From the NCBI RefSeq assembly GCF_026191635.1, contig NZ_JAKRRW010000035.1, forward strand, positions 1 through 34,069: a stretch of 34,069 nucleotides of DNA, in the 5' to 3' direction. Position numbers and translations under genes: made by a program. Under the pieces are notes generated by a model, which saw only the letters and a program-made list of their open reading frames with translations, had not been told where the DNA came from and did not search any database. Position 1 is the first letter of the stretch, and each line of letters begins with the position of its first letter. Shown here in pieces: positions 7,255 to 14,371 of the stretch. This DNA comes from Photobacterium obscurum (GTDB lineage Bacteria; Pseudomonadota; Gammaproteobacteria; Enterobacterales; Vibrionaceae).

Positions 7255-7563
7255 ATGCGTAAGCTATTGCAGGTAGATTTTAAGTTTCAAGGCCCATTCG
7301 GTGAAGAAATGTCAGTCATGCTGAAGGATCTGGCTGAGTCAATTAATCAAGAGCCGGGATTGATTTGGAAAATATGGACTGAAAGCGAAAAAGATCAATT
7401 AGGTGGTGGCGTTTATCTGTTTGAAAGTGAAGAAACGGCTTTGGCTTATCTGCAAATGCACACTGCTCGTCTGGAAAAAATGGGTATTTCTGACGTGAGG
7501 GGAATTGTATTTGATATTAACGATAGTCTGTCATTGATTAACAAGGCGCCAATAGCCCAGTAA
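7255..7563 (+). CDS. YdhR-family putative mono-oxygenase
   Basis: A 102-residue protein starting MRKLLQVDFKFQGPFGEEMS, with GGAG 10 bases before the ATG. The longer frame from 7174 has no ribosome-binding site. The pattern 'LLQVDF...GPFG..M...l..LA.SI..EPGLIWKIWTE....GGVYLF' is that of YdhR, a dimeric alpha/beta-barrel (ABM-like) protein proposed to act on aromatic or polyketide-like compounds without cofactor. The GGGVYLFESEETALAYLQMH segment is the conserved second half. It is followed after 14 bases by the membrane protein at 7578, so the two are probably co-transcribed and LysR-controlled. Confidence 0.85.
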   Translation: MRKLLQVDFKFQGPFGEEMSVMLKDLAESINQEPGLIWKIWTESEKDQLGGGVYLFESEETALAYLQMHTARLEKMGISDVRGIVFDINDSLSLINKAPIAQ

Positions 7564-7577
7564 TGGGGGGAAAGAGT

Positions 7578-7952
7578 ATGAAAAACAGGACATTCCTATC
7601 AATGCACGGTGCCATTTACGGCGTTTTTGCTTTTGCACTGTTCTTTTTACCCGGCTTGATGTGGCCGATGTACGGTGTACAAGTTAATGATCAATATGCT
7701 TACTTCTTGTCGCAGCACAATAGTATATTTCTGGGTGGGATAGCTGCGATCAGTTTCCTATTTAGAGATATAGAAGATAGCGAAGTATTAAGAAAGCTGT
7801 TCCTGGGGCTGATGCTGACCAACATACTTGGCCTAATAATTACACTATATGCCGGTGTTAAAGGGATATTCGTTGGTTTTGGCTGGAGTGATCCTGCATT
7901 TTTTGCACTGCTTACTGCGCTTAGCTATGTTCAACTTAAAAAAACAGGCTAA
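7578..7952 (+). CDS. Four-helix integral membrane protein (124 aa)
   Basis: GGGGGGAAAG before the ATG at 7578 decides this start; the in-frame ATG at 7563 overlaps the previous stop codon and has no site of its own. The protein begins MKNRTFLSMHGAIYGVFAFA and has four hydrophobic helices at about 8-30, 47-63, 73-97 and 101-118. The 'HG.iy..fAf..fflP......yGv' opening and the central Q-H-N pattern occur in small membrane proteins found next to redox or stress enzymes. Role unknown. It is the last gene of the two-gene operon, with a strong terminator 28 bases later. Confidence 0.8.
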   Translation: MKNRTFLSMHGAIYGVFAFALFFLPGLMWPMYGVQVNDQYAYFLSQHNSIFLGGIAAISFLFRDIEDSEVLRKLFLGLMLTNILGLIITLYAGVKGIFVGFGWSDPAFFALLTALSYVQLKKTG

Positions 7953-7979
7953 GCTCAGCTGTTGGTAATCCAAAGGTAT

Positions 7980-8010
7980 GGCGACTGCACAGGCAGTCGC
8001 CTTTTTTTTT
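7980..8010 (+). terminator. Rho-independent terminator after the 7255-7952 operon
   Basis: A perfect stem, GGCGACTGC with GCAGTCGCC, and a four-base loop are followed by nine or more T residues. Confidence 0.95.
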
Positions 8011-8212
8011 GCAGGCTACCCTATCGTTATTATGTAGAAAAATTGTGATGTTCAATGTGGTGATGAAAAGCGGTTGGCAGGGCGAATTATGAACGGGATC
8101 GTGTATTTTAAATTGTTGTTATGATGCAATAGTTTCAGTTGGGGCTGATCTGTTATTCTGCTGTAAGGGCATGCAATAGCTACCGAGCTAGTGGAATAAT
8201 TTAGGTGAAAAG

Positions 8213-8911
8213 ATGAAATCAGAACTGTATTCAACCCATGCTGAAAAGTATGACGCCGCTGTACAAGATAATATCTACAATGCCCAACTTGAACGGCCTA
8301 CCTTACAGTCAATGCTAAGCGAGCTTTCCGGGGCTAATGTCCTTGATTTAGGTTGTGGCTCGGGTGTTTACGCCGAGTTTCTAATCAACAACGGCGCATC
8401 GAAGATCACTTGTGTTGATTATTCTCAGGAAATGGTCGAGCTGGTCAAAAGGAAGTTTGGGGAAAGGGTGAAAGCCTATGCACAGGATCTTTCTATTGGT
8501 CTGCCTGACGAGAGTTCAGAGAGCTTCGATGTCGTGATATGTCCGCTTGTTATCCATTACATAGAAAACTTAACGCCTCTGTTTAAAGACATCAGCCGTG
8601 TTTTGAAAACTGGTGGATATTTTGCTTTTTCAACCCATCACCCTTTTACGGATTTTGAGTGTTCGAAATCCGGAAACTATTTTGAAACTGAGTTAGTGCA
8701 AGATGTATGGAATACCATTGGTAAGCCGGTCGAAGTTAGCTACTATCGCCGCTCTTTAACTGAAATTATGGATGCCATCACAGCAAGTGGATTATCTGTG
8801 ACACAATTATCCGAAGGCCAAGTGTCTGAGTCAGTGAAAACGGAATCACCAGAGACATATGAATACCTCTCTAGAAACCCCAACTTTATATTTATTAAAT
8901 GCCATAAATAA
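8213..8911 (+). CDS. Class I SAM-dependent methyltransferase
   Basis: A 232-residue protein with AGGTG 7 bases before its ATG. Motif I of the Rossmann methyltransferase fold is NVLDLGCGSGVYAEF (residues 42-56), and the acidic end of strand 2 is ITCVDYSQEMVELV. FDVVICPLVIHYIENLTPLF supplies motif IV and the helix that follows. The C-terminal part, with FSTHHPFTDFE and YYRRSLTEIMDAITASGLSV, matches the small-molecule (UbiE/Tam-like) group that methylates a carboxyl, amine or hydroxyl. The substrate cannot be predicted. The gene appears monocistronic, with a 209-base gap before the next gene that shows no convincing gene. Confidence 0.9.
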   Translation: MKSELYSTHAEKYDAAVQDNIYNAQLERPTLQSMLSELSGANVLDLGCGSGVYAEFLINNGASKITCVDYSQEMVELVKRKFGERVKAYAQDLSIGLPDESSESFDVVICPLVIHYIENLTPLFKDISRVLKTGGYFAFSTHHPFTDFECSKSGNYFETELVQDVWNTIGKPVEVSYYRRSLTEIMDAITASGLSVTQLSEGQVSESVKTESPETYEYLSRNPNFIFIKCHK

Positions 8912-9120
8912 TCAGCAGAGAATAATAATGACACAGGGGAGAGTTGCTCCTCTTAATTATTGTCAGAAAAGTTAGGCATACGAGTCATTTATGTTGGTTT
9001 TTGTGGGCGGAGTAACGGTATTCGTTATTATGTTTGGCGAGTATGTTGAGTTTGTCATATGTGGATGGATACGCCGCGGTTATCGCTTGTCGTTGTATCC
9101 CAATATATTAGGAATAGAAG

Positions 9121-9474
9121 ATGAAGCATGCGCCTATAAAAGAACTTATCTCTATGGATGACTTAGATAAAATTGATATCCGAGTTGGTACTATCACAGC
9201 GGTCACTGAGGTGGCAAAGTCCGATAAGTTAATGAAGCTAACGGTTGATTTTGGTGACCATACCCGTTCAATTTTGGCAGGGATTAAGCAAGAGCGCGAA
9301 GACCCAACAGAGATCACCGGCAAGCAAGCTTTGTTTGTGGTGAACCTTCCGGAAAGAAAAATGGCTGGCGAATTATCGCAAGGTATGTTGTTCGATATTG
9401 GGTATGAAGACAAACAGATACCTTGTTTGGCGGTGCCTGAAAAAGAGCTGCCTAACGGCTGCCGTGCGGGGTAG
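9121..9474 (+). CDS. tRNA-binding-domain protein (CsaA/YgjH type)
   Basis: A 117-residue protein with AGGAATAG before the ATG. After a short leader it is a single EMAP-II-like OB fold: LDKIDIRVGTITAVTEVAKS, DKLMKLTVDFGD, ILAGIKQEREDPTEITGKQA and LFVVNLPERKMAGELSQGML. This pattern occurs in the C-terminal domain of methionyl-tRNA synthetase and in the stand-alone proteins CsaA and YgjH, which bind tRNA and may act as chaperones. With only this domain it lacks aminoacylation activity. It is followed 12 bases later by the VOC gene at 9486, with GGAAGAG between them, so the two probably form an operon. Confidence 0.85.
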   Translation: MKHAPIKELISMDDLDKIDIRVGTITAVTEVAKSDKLMKLTVDFGDHTRSILAGIKQEREDPTEITGKQALFVVNLPERKMAGELSQGMLFDIGYEDKQIPCLAVPEKELPNGCRAG

Positions 9475-9485
9475 GGAAGAGTCAA

Positions 9486-9914
9486 ATGGAACCAAGAATC
9501 AGCATCATTACTTTGGGTGTCTCCGACCTCGAAAAATCGTATCAATTTTATACGTCGTTAGGCTTTCCAACCTCTAGGAAGCCTGAGTCAGGCATTATCT
9601 TTTTCAAAACCAACGGAGTGTGTTTAGCCTTATATCCCTTCGATGAGTTAGCAAAAGACGTATCGCCCGGCTTCACGCCCCCTCGTCCTGAATTCTCCGG
9701 TATTACGTTGGCTCACAATACAAAAGAGAAATCTGAAGTCGATGCTATTTTGCAACTTGCCCTGAGCGCTGGTGGAAAAATCGTGAAATCCGCACAAGAC
9801 GTTTTCTGGGGCGGTTACAGTGGATACTTTACAGATCCTGATGGTTACCTATGGGAAGTCGCTTACGGAGATTGTTGGGATTTCAATGAGGATGGCAGTT
9901 TAGTTATCGACTGA
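9486..9914 (+). CDS. VOC-family protein (glyoxalase/bleomycin-resistance type)
   Basis: A 142-residue protein beginning MEPRISIITLGVSDLEKSYQ with a tandem beta-alpha-beta-beta-beta layout. The second module starts GITLAHNTKEKSEVDAILQL and ends in the characteristic YFTDPDGYLWEVAY strand. H77 and E124 could be two metal ligands, but the first strand has T/G where most enzymes have His, so the protein may be a binder or an enzyme with altered metal site. GGAAGAG directly precedes the start, and the gene sits 12 bases behind the tRNA-binding protein gene. It is unrelated in detail to the VOC protein at 1131. Confidence 0.85.
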   Translation: MEPRISIITLGVSDLEKSYQFYTSLGFPTSRKPESGIIFFKTNGVCLALYPFDELAKDVSPGFTPPRPEFSGITLAHNTKEKSEVDAILQLALSAGGKIVKSAQDVFWGGYSGYFTDPDGYLWEVAYGDCWDFNEDGSLVID

Positions 9915-9990
9915 TCCAGATTGGTATTAAACAGTATTTAAAGCAGTAAGCAGGGATCTGTCTACCCGTCCGTTATTAGGGGGTTAATCA

Positions 9991-10485
9991 ATGAAAGTTG
10001 TAGCCGCTAATATGAAATATTTGGCACCGTATAAGGCGTATTTGCTTGAATGCTTTGATGGCGGCATAGACAGGTATGCATCAGCCCTTGAGGATCCGAG
10101 GCAGTATTTGGAAAGCGTTATCGCACAGTCGCGAGGAGAAAACGTACCTGATGGCTGGTTGCCGACAACAACCTATTTCTGTCTTTCAGGTAACGAAGTC
10201 TTGGGTGCGATAAGACTAAGGCACGGAACTAATGAGTACCTTGAGCAAGTAATAGGGCATGTTGGTTATGAAACGAAGCCAACAGCAAGAGGAAAGGGCG
10301 TGGCAAAGTTCATGTTATCTTGGGTTCAACACCATGCGCTCGAAGATAAAGTGATTGTAACTTGTGATGTTTCTAATTTGGCATCTAAAAAAGTGATTGA
10401 GAGCTGCCAGTCAATTTACCTCAGTAGAGCGTATGACGAAGAAGAGGATAGGGAAGTATTCAGGTATCAATTAGAACCTATGTAA
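9991..10485 (+). CDS. GNAT-family acetyltransferase
   Basis: A 164-residue protein with AGGGGG upstream of its ATG. The central part GWLPTTTYFCLSGNEVLGAI and RLRHGTNEYLEQVIGHVGYE gives the N-terminal strands. The acetyl-CoA loop is TKPTARGKGVAKFMLSWVQH, and VTCDVSNLASKKVIESCQ is the usual motif-B helix with conserved N. This is the group of 'predicted acetyltransferases' close to YjcK-like proteins. The substrate is unknown. It appears to be transcribed alone; 364 bases of non-coding sequence follow. Confidence 0.85.
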   Translation: MKVVAANMKYLAPYKAYLLECFDGGIDRYASALEDPRQYLESVIAQSRGENVPDGWLPTTTYFCLSGNEVLGAIRLRHGTNEYLEQVIGHVGYETKPTARGKGVAKFMLSWVQHHALEDKVIVTCDVSNLASKKVIESCQSIYLSRAYDEEEDREVFRYQLEPM

Positions 10486-10707
10486 TACATTGGCCTGCGG
10501 TAACGAACGTTATGCAAACAATGCCAAATTATTAAGGGATTATGCTTTCGCTAATCTCGCTGCCTGCAAACGCATTATGTTGACTAAAGTCACTCGACCG
10601 TTTTAGTTTGAACTGTTGTTGTAAACCGCCTTCCCCTAGATTGTTTTTAAGTTCATGATTTTTAACGATTAAATTCGTTGTTTCTGATGCCGCACCTCTA
10701 TTGTATT

Positions 10708-10849
10708 ACACAGGTTTCACATGTGGATCTCATAACCGTAAAAAAATGTTTCCTTCTTATGCAATTTGTTAAATAACGCAACCTTGATCATAAAATTATA
10801 CTCTTCAGCGTGATAGTTTTCTTGGTGCATAATGTTGAAGGAGTATAGT
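10708..10849 (+). promoter_or_regulatory. Conserved leader of the first POT transporter
   Basis: The gap from 10486 to 10849 has no gene. Its last 140 bases closely match the region before the second transporter (12588-12730): ATCTCATAAC, GTAAAAAA, TATGCAATTT, AAATAAC and GAAGGAGTATA recur in the same order and spacing. The conservation over non-coding DNA marks a duplicated promoter, operator or leader. ACACAGGTTTCACATGTG in the upstream part could be a regulator site, but I cannot name the regulator. Confidence 0.55.
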
Positions 10850-12358
10850 ATGCAAGACGCAAACGCTAGGTTTCCATTCACGGCTAGAGTATTAATCCTC
10901 AGGCAATTTCTGTGGGGAGCCGCATTTTATGGTACATACGTATTATTAACGAAGTTTTTTCTGTTTGAGCTAAATTATAGCGAAGCAGACACCATCATGA
11001 TGTTGGGTGCATTCGGTGCTGTTGGCCCCGTATTTTCAGCTGTTGGTGGTTTTGTTGCTGACCGGTATATAGGCTCGTTTAGGGCGGTCTATATTGGTTA
11101 TACCGCTTACACTATCGGTTTCTTCATGCTCGGAATTGGGGCGTTACAGGTCAATATTCCTCTGAGTGTGTTTTCTATTGCATTAATTGGCTATGCGCGG
11201 GGTTTATCGGCAACTTGTCCGACTGTATTGTTTGGTAATTCATATTCCGCAACAAACCGCGAGGCTTTCCAGCAGGGTTTAACGATTAACTATTCGATCA
11301 ACAACCTGGGTTCGTTTTTGTCGCAATATTTTTTCCCGTTCTTGGTGGCATATCTTGCTTACCAAGGTAACTTCTTCATCTCCGCCTTTTTGATGATGCT
11401 AACCCTGGTTCTATTCTTTACATTTAGAAAGCGTTTGATTGCAGCTGGTAATGATTTAGATAAGCGCCCAGTGAGTTTGAAAGTATGGGCCGGTTTCATT
11501 GTTGGCTCTGCGATAATGCTTAGGTTGGTTTATTGGATTTTTGCTAACTTAGAGCAAGGGAAGTATCTACTCTACGCGCTAGGCGTGTGCGTTATTTTGT
11601 ATTTCATTTTTGAGATCACGAGAGCAACCATCGCGTATAGATATAAGATGTGTTGTGTTTTAATCATGATATTCATCTTTATGGTCTTTTACTTCTATTA
11701 CGGTCAAATGCTGACATCGATGAATATCTACGCTATCAATTTGATGGGTAGCGAGCTTATGGGTTTTATTCCGATTCGTCCAGAATCCAATGTGGCATTT
11801 AATCCACTATGGTGCTTTGTACTGGGTGGCCCCGTTATTTTCATTTATAACTGGCTGGAAAAGAAAGGCTACTCACCAACGATTCCGACCAAGTTTGTGG
11901 CGGCATTTATTCTTACTGCGATCTCATTTGCGTTATTGGGGTTATCAACGGGCTTTGTCGGCGAAGATGGTAAGATTGCCGCTGACTGGATATTGTGGGT
12001 GAATTTTTTCCAGTCCTTTGCTGAGTTAATTGTCGGGGCACTGGGTGCAGGTTTCATTTTTGAAATGGTGCCGCGTTATCTATCTGCTTTTTCAATGGGA
12101 TTACGAGCTGTGGCCTTGTCATTAAGTGGTATTTTGGCTGCTGTCATTTCGACAAAAATAGCTTTGCCGAAAGATCAGGTACTAACGCCTGAAATTATCG
12201 AAGGTGTCTATGCAAGTTATTTCTATAACCTAGCAGCTTTAGCCGTGGTAATGGCTTTTGTGACCCTGGTACTTTCTAGAGTTATCGCAAAACTGATCCG
12301 TCGTGGTGAGGAACTGGAGAAGCAATCTTCAGAGCAGGATATGGCAACCGATCATTAA
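10850..12358 (+). CDS. POT/PTR-family MFS transporter, first tandem copy
   Basis: A 502-residue membrane protein with about 12-14 helices. GAAGGAG before the ATG at 10850 decides the start (MQDANARFPFTARVLILRQF). The family is shown by GGFVADRYIGSFRAVYIGY (helix 2-3 loop), SINNLGSF (PTR2 motif), FYYGQMLTSMNIYAINLM and NPLWCFVLGGPVIFIYNWLE (helix 7-8, as in DtpA), and the helix 10 FFQSFAELIVGALGAGFIFE. POT proteins are proton-coupled di/tripeptide importers of the inner membrane. The helix 1 ExxERFxYYG signature, which carries proton-coupling residues, is replaced here by QFLWGAAFYG, so coupling or substrate may differ. The serine/aspartate-rich tail ends in DMATDH. A near-identical paralogue follows, each copy with its own terminator. 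Confidence 0.85.
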   Translation: MQDANARFPFTARVLILRQFLWGAAFYGTYVLLTKFFLFELNYSEADTIMMLGAFGAVGPVFSAVGGFVADRYIGSFRAVYIGYTAYTIGFFMLGIGALQVNIPLSVFSIALIGYARGLSATCPTVLFGNSYSATNREAFQQGLTINYSINNLGSFLSQYFFPFLVAYLAYQGNFFISAFLMMLTLVLFFTFRKRLIAAGNDLDKRPVSLKVWAGFIVGSAIMLRLVYWIFANLEQGKYLLYALGVCVILYFIFEITRATIAYRYKMCCVLIMIFIFMVFYFYYGQMLTSMNIYAINLMGSELMGFIPIRPESNVAFNPLWCFVLGGPVIFIYNWLEKKGYSPTIPTKFVAAFILTAISFALLGLSTGFVGEDGKIAADWILWVNFFQSFAELIVGALGAGFIFEMVPRYLSAFSMGLRAVALSLSGILAAVISTKIALPKDQVLTPEIIEGVYASYFYNLAALAVVMAFVTLVLSRVIAKLIRRGEELEKQSSEQDMATDH

Positions 12359-12394
12359 TCGCTAAAAATATACTCAAGTAACTTGGGAATAAGT

Positions 12395-12421
12395 AACGCC
12401 AGCCAATCGGCTGGCGTTTTT
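12395..12421 (+). terminator. Terminator after the first POT transporter
   Basis: AACGCCAGCC pairs with GGCTGGCGTT around a short loop and is followed by T residues. The second transporter carries the same hairpin at 14261, showing that the duplication included the terminator. Confidence 0.9.
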
Positions 12422-12587
12422 GTATCTTCAAATTCCCAATGGTTATTCTCTGTGAATATTATTCTGTTTTGATTTATTTGTAACGGGAATGTGATGTTAT
12501 TTTATTGGAGGGCTGAATGAGGTTGTGTATAACTATATGATTTAGAATGATTACTTCATTGTGGATATCGTATCCTATCGGTCTTGT

Positions 12588-12730
12588 GACACAAGTTTTA
12601 CATCAAGATCTCATAACAGTAAAAAAGTGCATCCCTGATATGCAATTTATCAAATAACTTAGCTTTGATCATGAAATGATGTTTTTTCATATGCTAGTTT
12701 GCGCAGTGCATAATATTGAAGGAGTATAAT
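12588..12730 (+). promoter_or_regulatory. Conserved leader of the second POT transporter
   Basis: This 140-base stretch aligns with 10708-10849 across ATCTCATAAC, GTAAAAAA, TATGCAATTT, AAATAAC and GAAGGAGTATA. The 165 bases between the first terminator and this leader hold no gene. Parallel conservation suggests both genes answer to the same signal. Confidence 0.55.
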
Positions 12731-14239
12731 ATGCAAGATGCAAACGCTAGATTTCCGTTTATAGCTAGAGTTTTAATCCTAAGGCAGTTCCTTTGGGGAG
12801 CCGCTTTTTATGGTACTTATGTTCTTTTAACGAAGTTTTTCTTACAGGAGCTCAATTATAGTGAAGCCGACACCATTATGATGATGGGGGCCTTTGGTGC
12901 GGTTGGACCTGTTTTTTCTGCTGTTGGTGGATTTGTTGCGGACCGATATATTGGCTCGTTCAGGGCGGTATATATTGGTTATACGATATATACTATAGGT
13001 TTTTTCCTCTTAGGTCTTGGTGCTAGTGATCTGAACATTCCGCTAAGTATTTTCTCGATAGCCTTGATTGGCTATGCCCGAGGATTGTCGGCCACTAGCC
13101 CGACAGTACTGTTGGGGAACTCTTATTCAGAAACTAACAGAGATGCATTCCAGCAGGGTTTGACGGTTAACTACTCAATTAATAACCTTGGTTCGTTTTC
13201 TTCGAAATATCTTTTCCCATTTATGGTCGCTTTTCTTGCTTACCAAGGAAACTTCTATATCGCATCGGGTTTAATGTCCATTACCCTTGTGCTCTTTGTT
13301 GTTTTCCGCAAACACTTTGTCGCAGTTGGTAATGACATCGACCGTCGCCCGGTCAGTGTGAAAACATGGGCGTGCTTTGTTGCCGGCTCAGCAGTAATGC
13401 TGGGGTTGGTATTCTGGGTTTTCTCTAATCTGGATGCTGGTAAATATTTGCTATACGCATTGGGTGCCTGTGCGATTCTGTATTTCATTTTTGAAATTAC
13501 CCGTGCAACCACCGCGTATAAATATAAAATGTGTGGTGTGCTGATCACCATCTTTATCTTGATCACCTTTTATTTCTACTATGGCCAGATGCTTACTTCA
13601 ATGAACATCTACGCCATTAACTTGATGGGTGATCAGATCATGGGCTTCATTCCGATTCGTCCCGAGTCTAATGCCGCATTTAACCCGTTGTGGTGTTTTG
13701 TGCTTGGTGCGCCGGTGATCTATATCTACGGATGGTTAGAGAAAAAAGGTTTTTCACCGTCAATTCCGACGAAGTTTGCTGCGGCATTCGTATTTAGTGC
13801 CATTGCATTTGGCTTATTGGGGTTATCAACCAGTTTTGTTGGTGAAGATGGCAAAATTGCTGCGGATTGGATCTTGTGGGTTCACTTCTTCCAGTCATTG
13901 GCTGAACTGATCGTCGGAGCCCTAGGTGCAGGCTTTATTTTTGAGATGGTGCCACGTTATCTATCGGCGTTTGCGATTGGTTTGCGTTCCGTTGCACTTT
14001 CACTCAGTGGTATTTTGGCAGCAGTTATTTCGACAAAGATTGCTTTGCCGAAAGATCAGGTACTAACGCCGGAAATTATTGAAGGTGTGTATGCCAGCTA
14101 TTTCTATAACCTTGCAATGCTGGCGGTAGTGATGGCTTTTGTTACGTTGTTGCTTTCAAAAGTTATTGCCAAACTGATCCGCAAAGGGGAAGAGTTGGAG
14201 AAGCAGTCTTCAGACCAGAGCATGGCTGCAGATCATTAA
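12731..14239 (+). CDS. POT/PTR-family MFS transporter, second tandem copy
   Basis: A 502-residue paralogue of the preceding gene, the same length and roughly 85% identical by eye, with most DNA differences synonymous. The duplication is therefore old and both copies have stayed under protein-level selection. GAAGGAG precedes the ATG at 12731. It keeps the helix 1 replacement QFLWGAAFYG, the SINNLGSF motif, and the NPLWCFVLGAPVIYIYGWLE and AELIVGALGAGFIFEMVPRY segments. Differences cluster in the middle (for example FRKHFVAVGNDIDRRPVSVK and the following helix) and in the S/K at the LGSFSSKYLFPF turn. A 29-base stretch near 14045 is identical to the first copy, compatible with limited gene conversion. 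Substrate unknown. Confidence 0.85.
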   Translation: MQDANARFPFIARVLILRQFLWGAAFYGTYVLLTKFFLQELNYSEADTIMMMGAFGAVGPVFSAVGGFVADRYIGSFRAVYIGYTIYTIGFFLLGLGASDLNIPLSIFSIALIGYARGLSATSPTVLLGNSYSETNRDAFQQGLTVNYSINNLGSFSSKYLFPFMVAFLAYQGNFYIASGLMSITLVLFVVFRKHFVAVGNDIDRRPVSVKTWACFVAGSAVMLGLVFWVFSNLDAGKYLLYALGACAILYFIFEITRATTAYKYKMCGVLITIFILITFYFYYGQMLTSMNIYAINLMGDQIMGFIPIRPESNAAFNPLWCFVLGAPVIYIYGWLEKKGFSPSIPTKFAAAFVFSAIAFGLLGLSTSFVGEDGKIAADWILWVHFFQSLAELIVGALGAGFIFEMVPRYLSAFAIGLRSVALSLSGILAAVISTKIALPKDQVLTPEIIEGVYASYFYNLAMLAVVMAFVTLLLSKVIAKLIRKGEELEKQSSDQSMAADH

Positions 14240-14260
14240 TACGCGAATGTTGACAACTTC

Positions 14261-14287
14261 AACGCCAGCCAACAGGCTGGCGTTTTT
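14261..14287 (+). terminator. Terminator after the second POT transporter
   Basis: The same AACGCCAGCC / GGCTGGCGTT stem as at 12395, with loop AACA and a T run. Confidence 0.9.
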
Positions 14288-14371
14288 GTATCTGAAAGCT
14301 TCATTGTACTGACTTCTCTCAACTCTGATTAGTATTGAAGTAGAACTATCACACTAAAGTCGTTAGAGCAG

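Noticed and set aside
8991..9161. 56-codon frame with a hydrophobic start before the tRNA-binding protein gene
   Set aside because: No ribosome-binding site, and it overlaps the start of the well-supported gene at 9121.
9108..9545. 145-codon minus-strand frame opposite the tRNA-binding protein and VOC genes
   Set aside because: It is antisense to two clear genes with good motifs and ribosome-binding sites; a shadow frame.
10850..14239. The two transporters as a recent, exact duplication or assembly artefact
   Set aside because: The copies differ at many synonymous positions and at scattered residues over their whole length, so the duplication is old and real.
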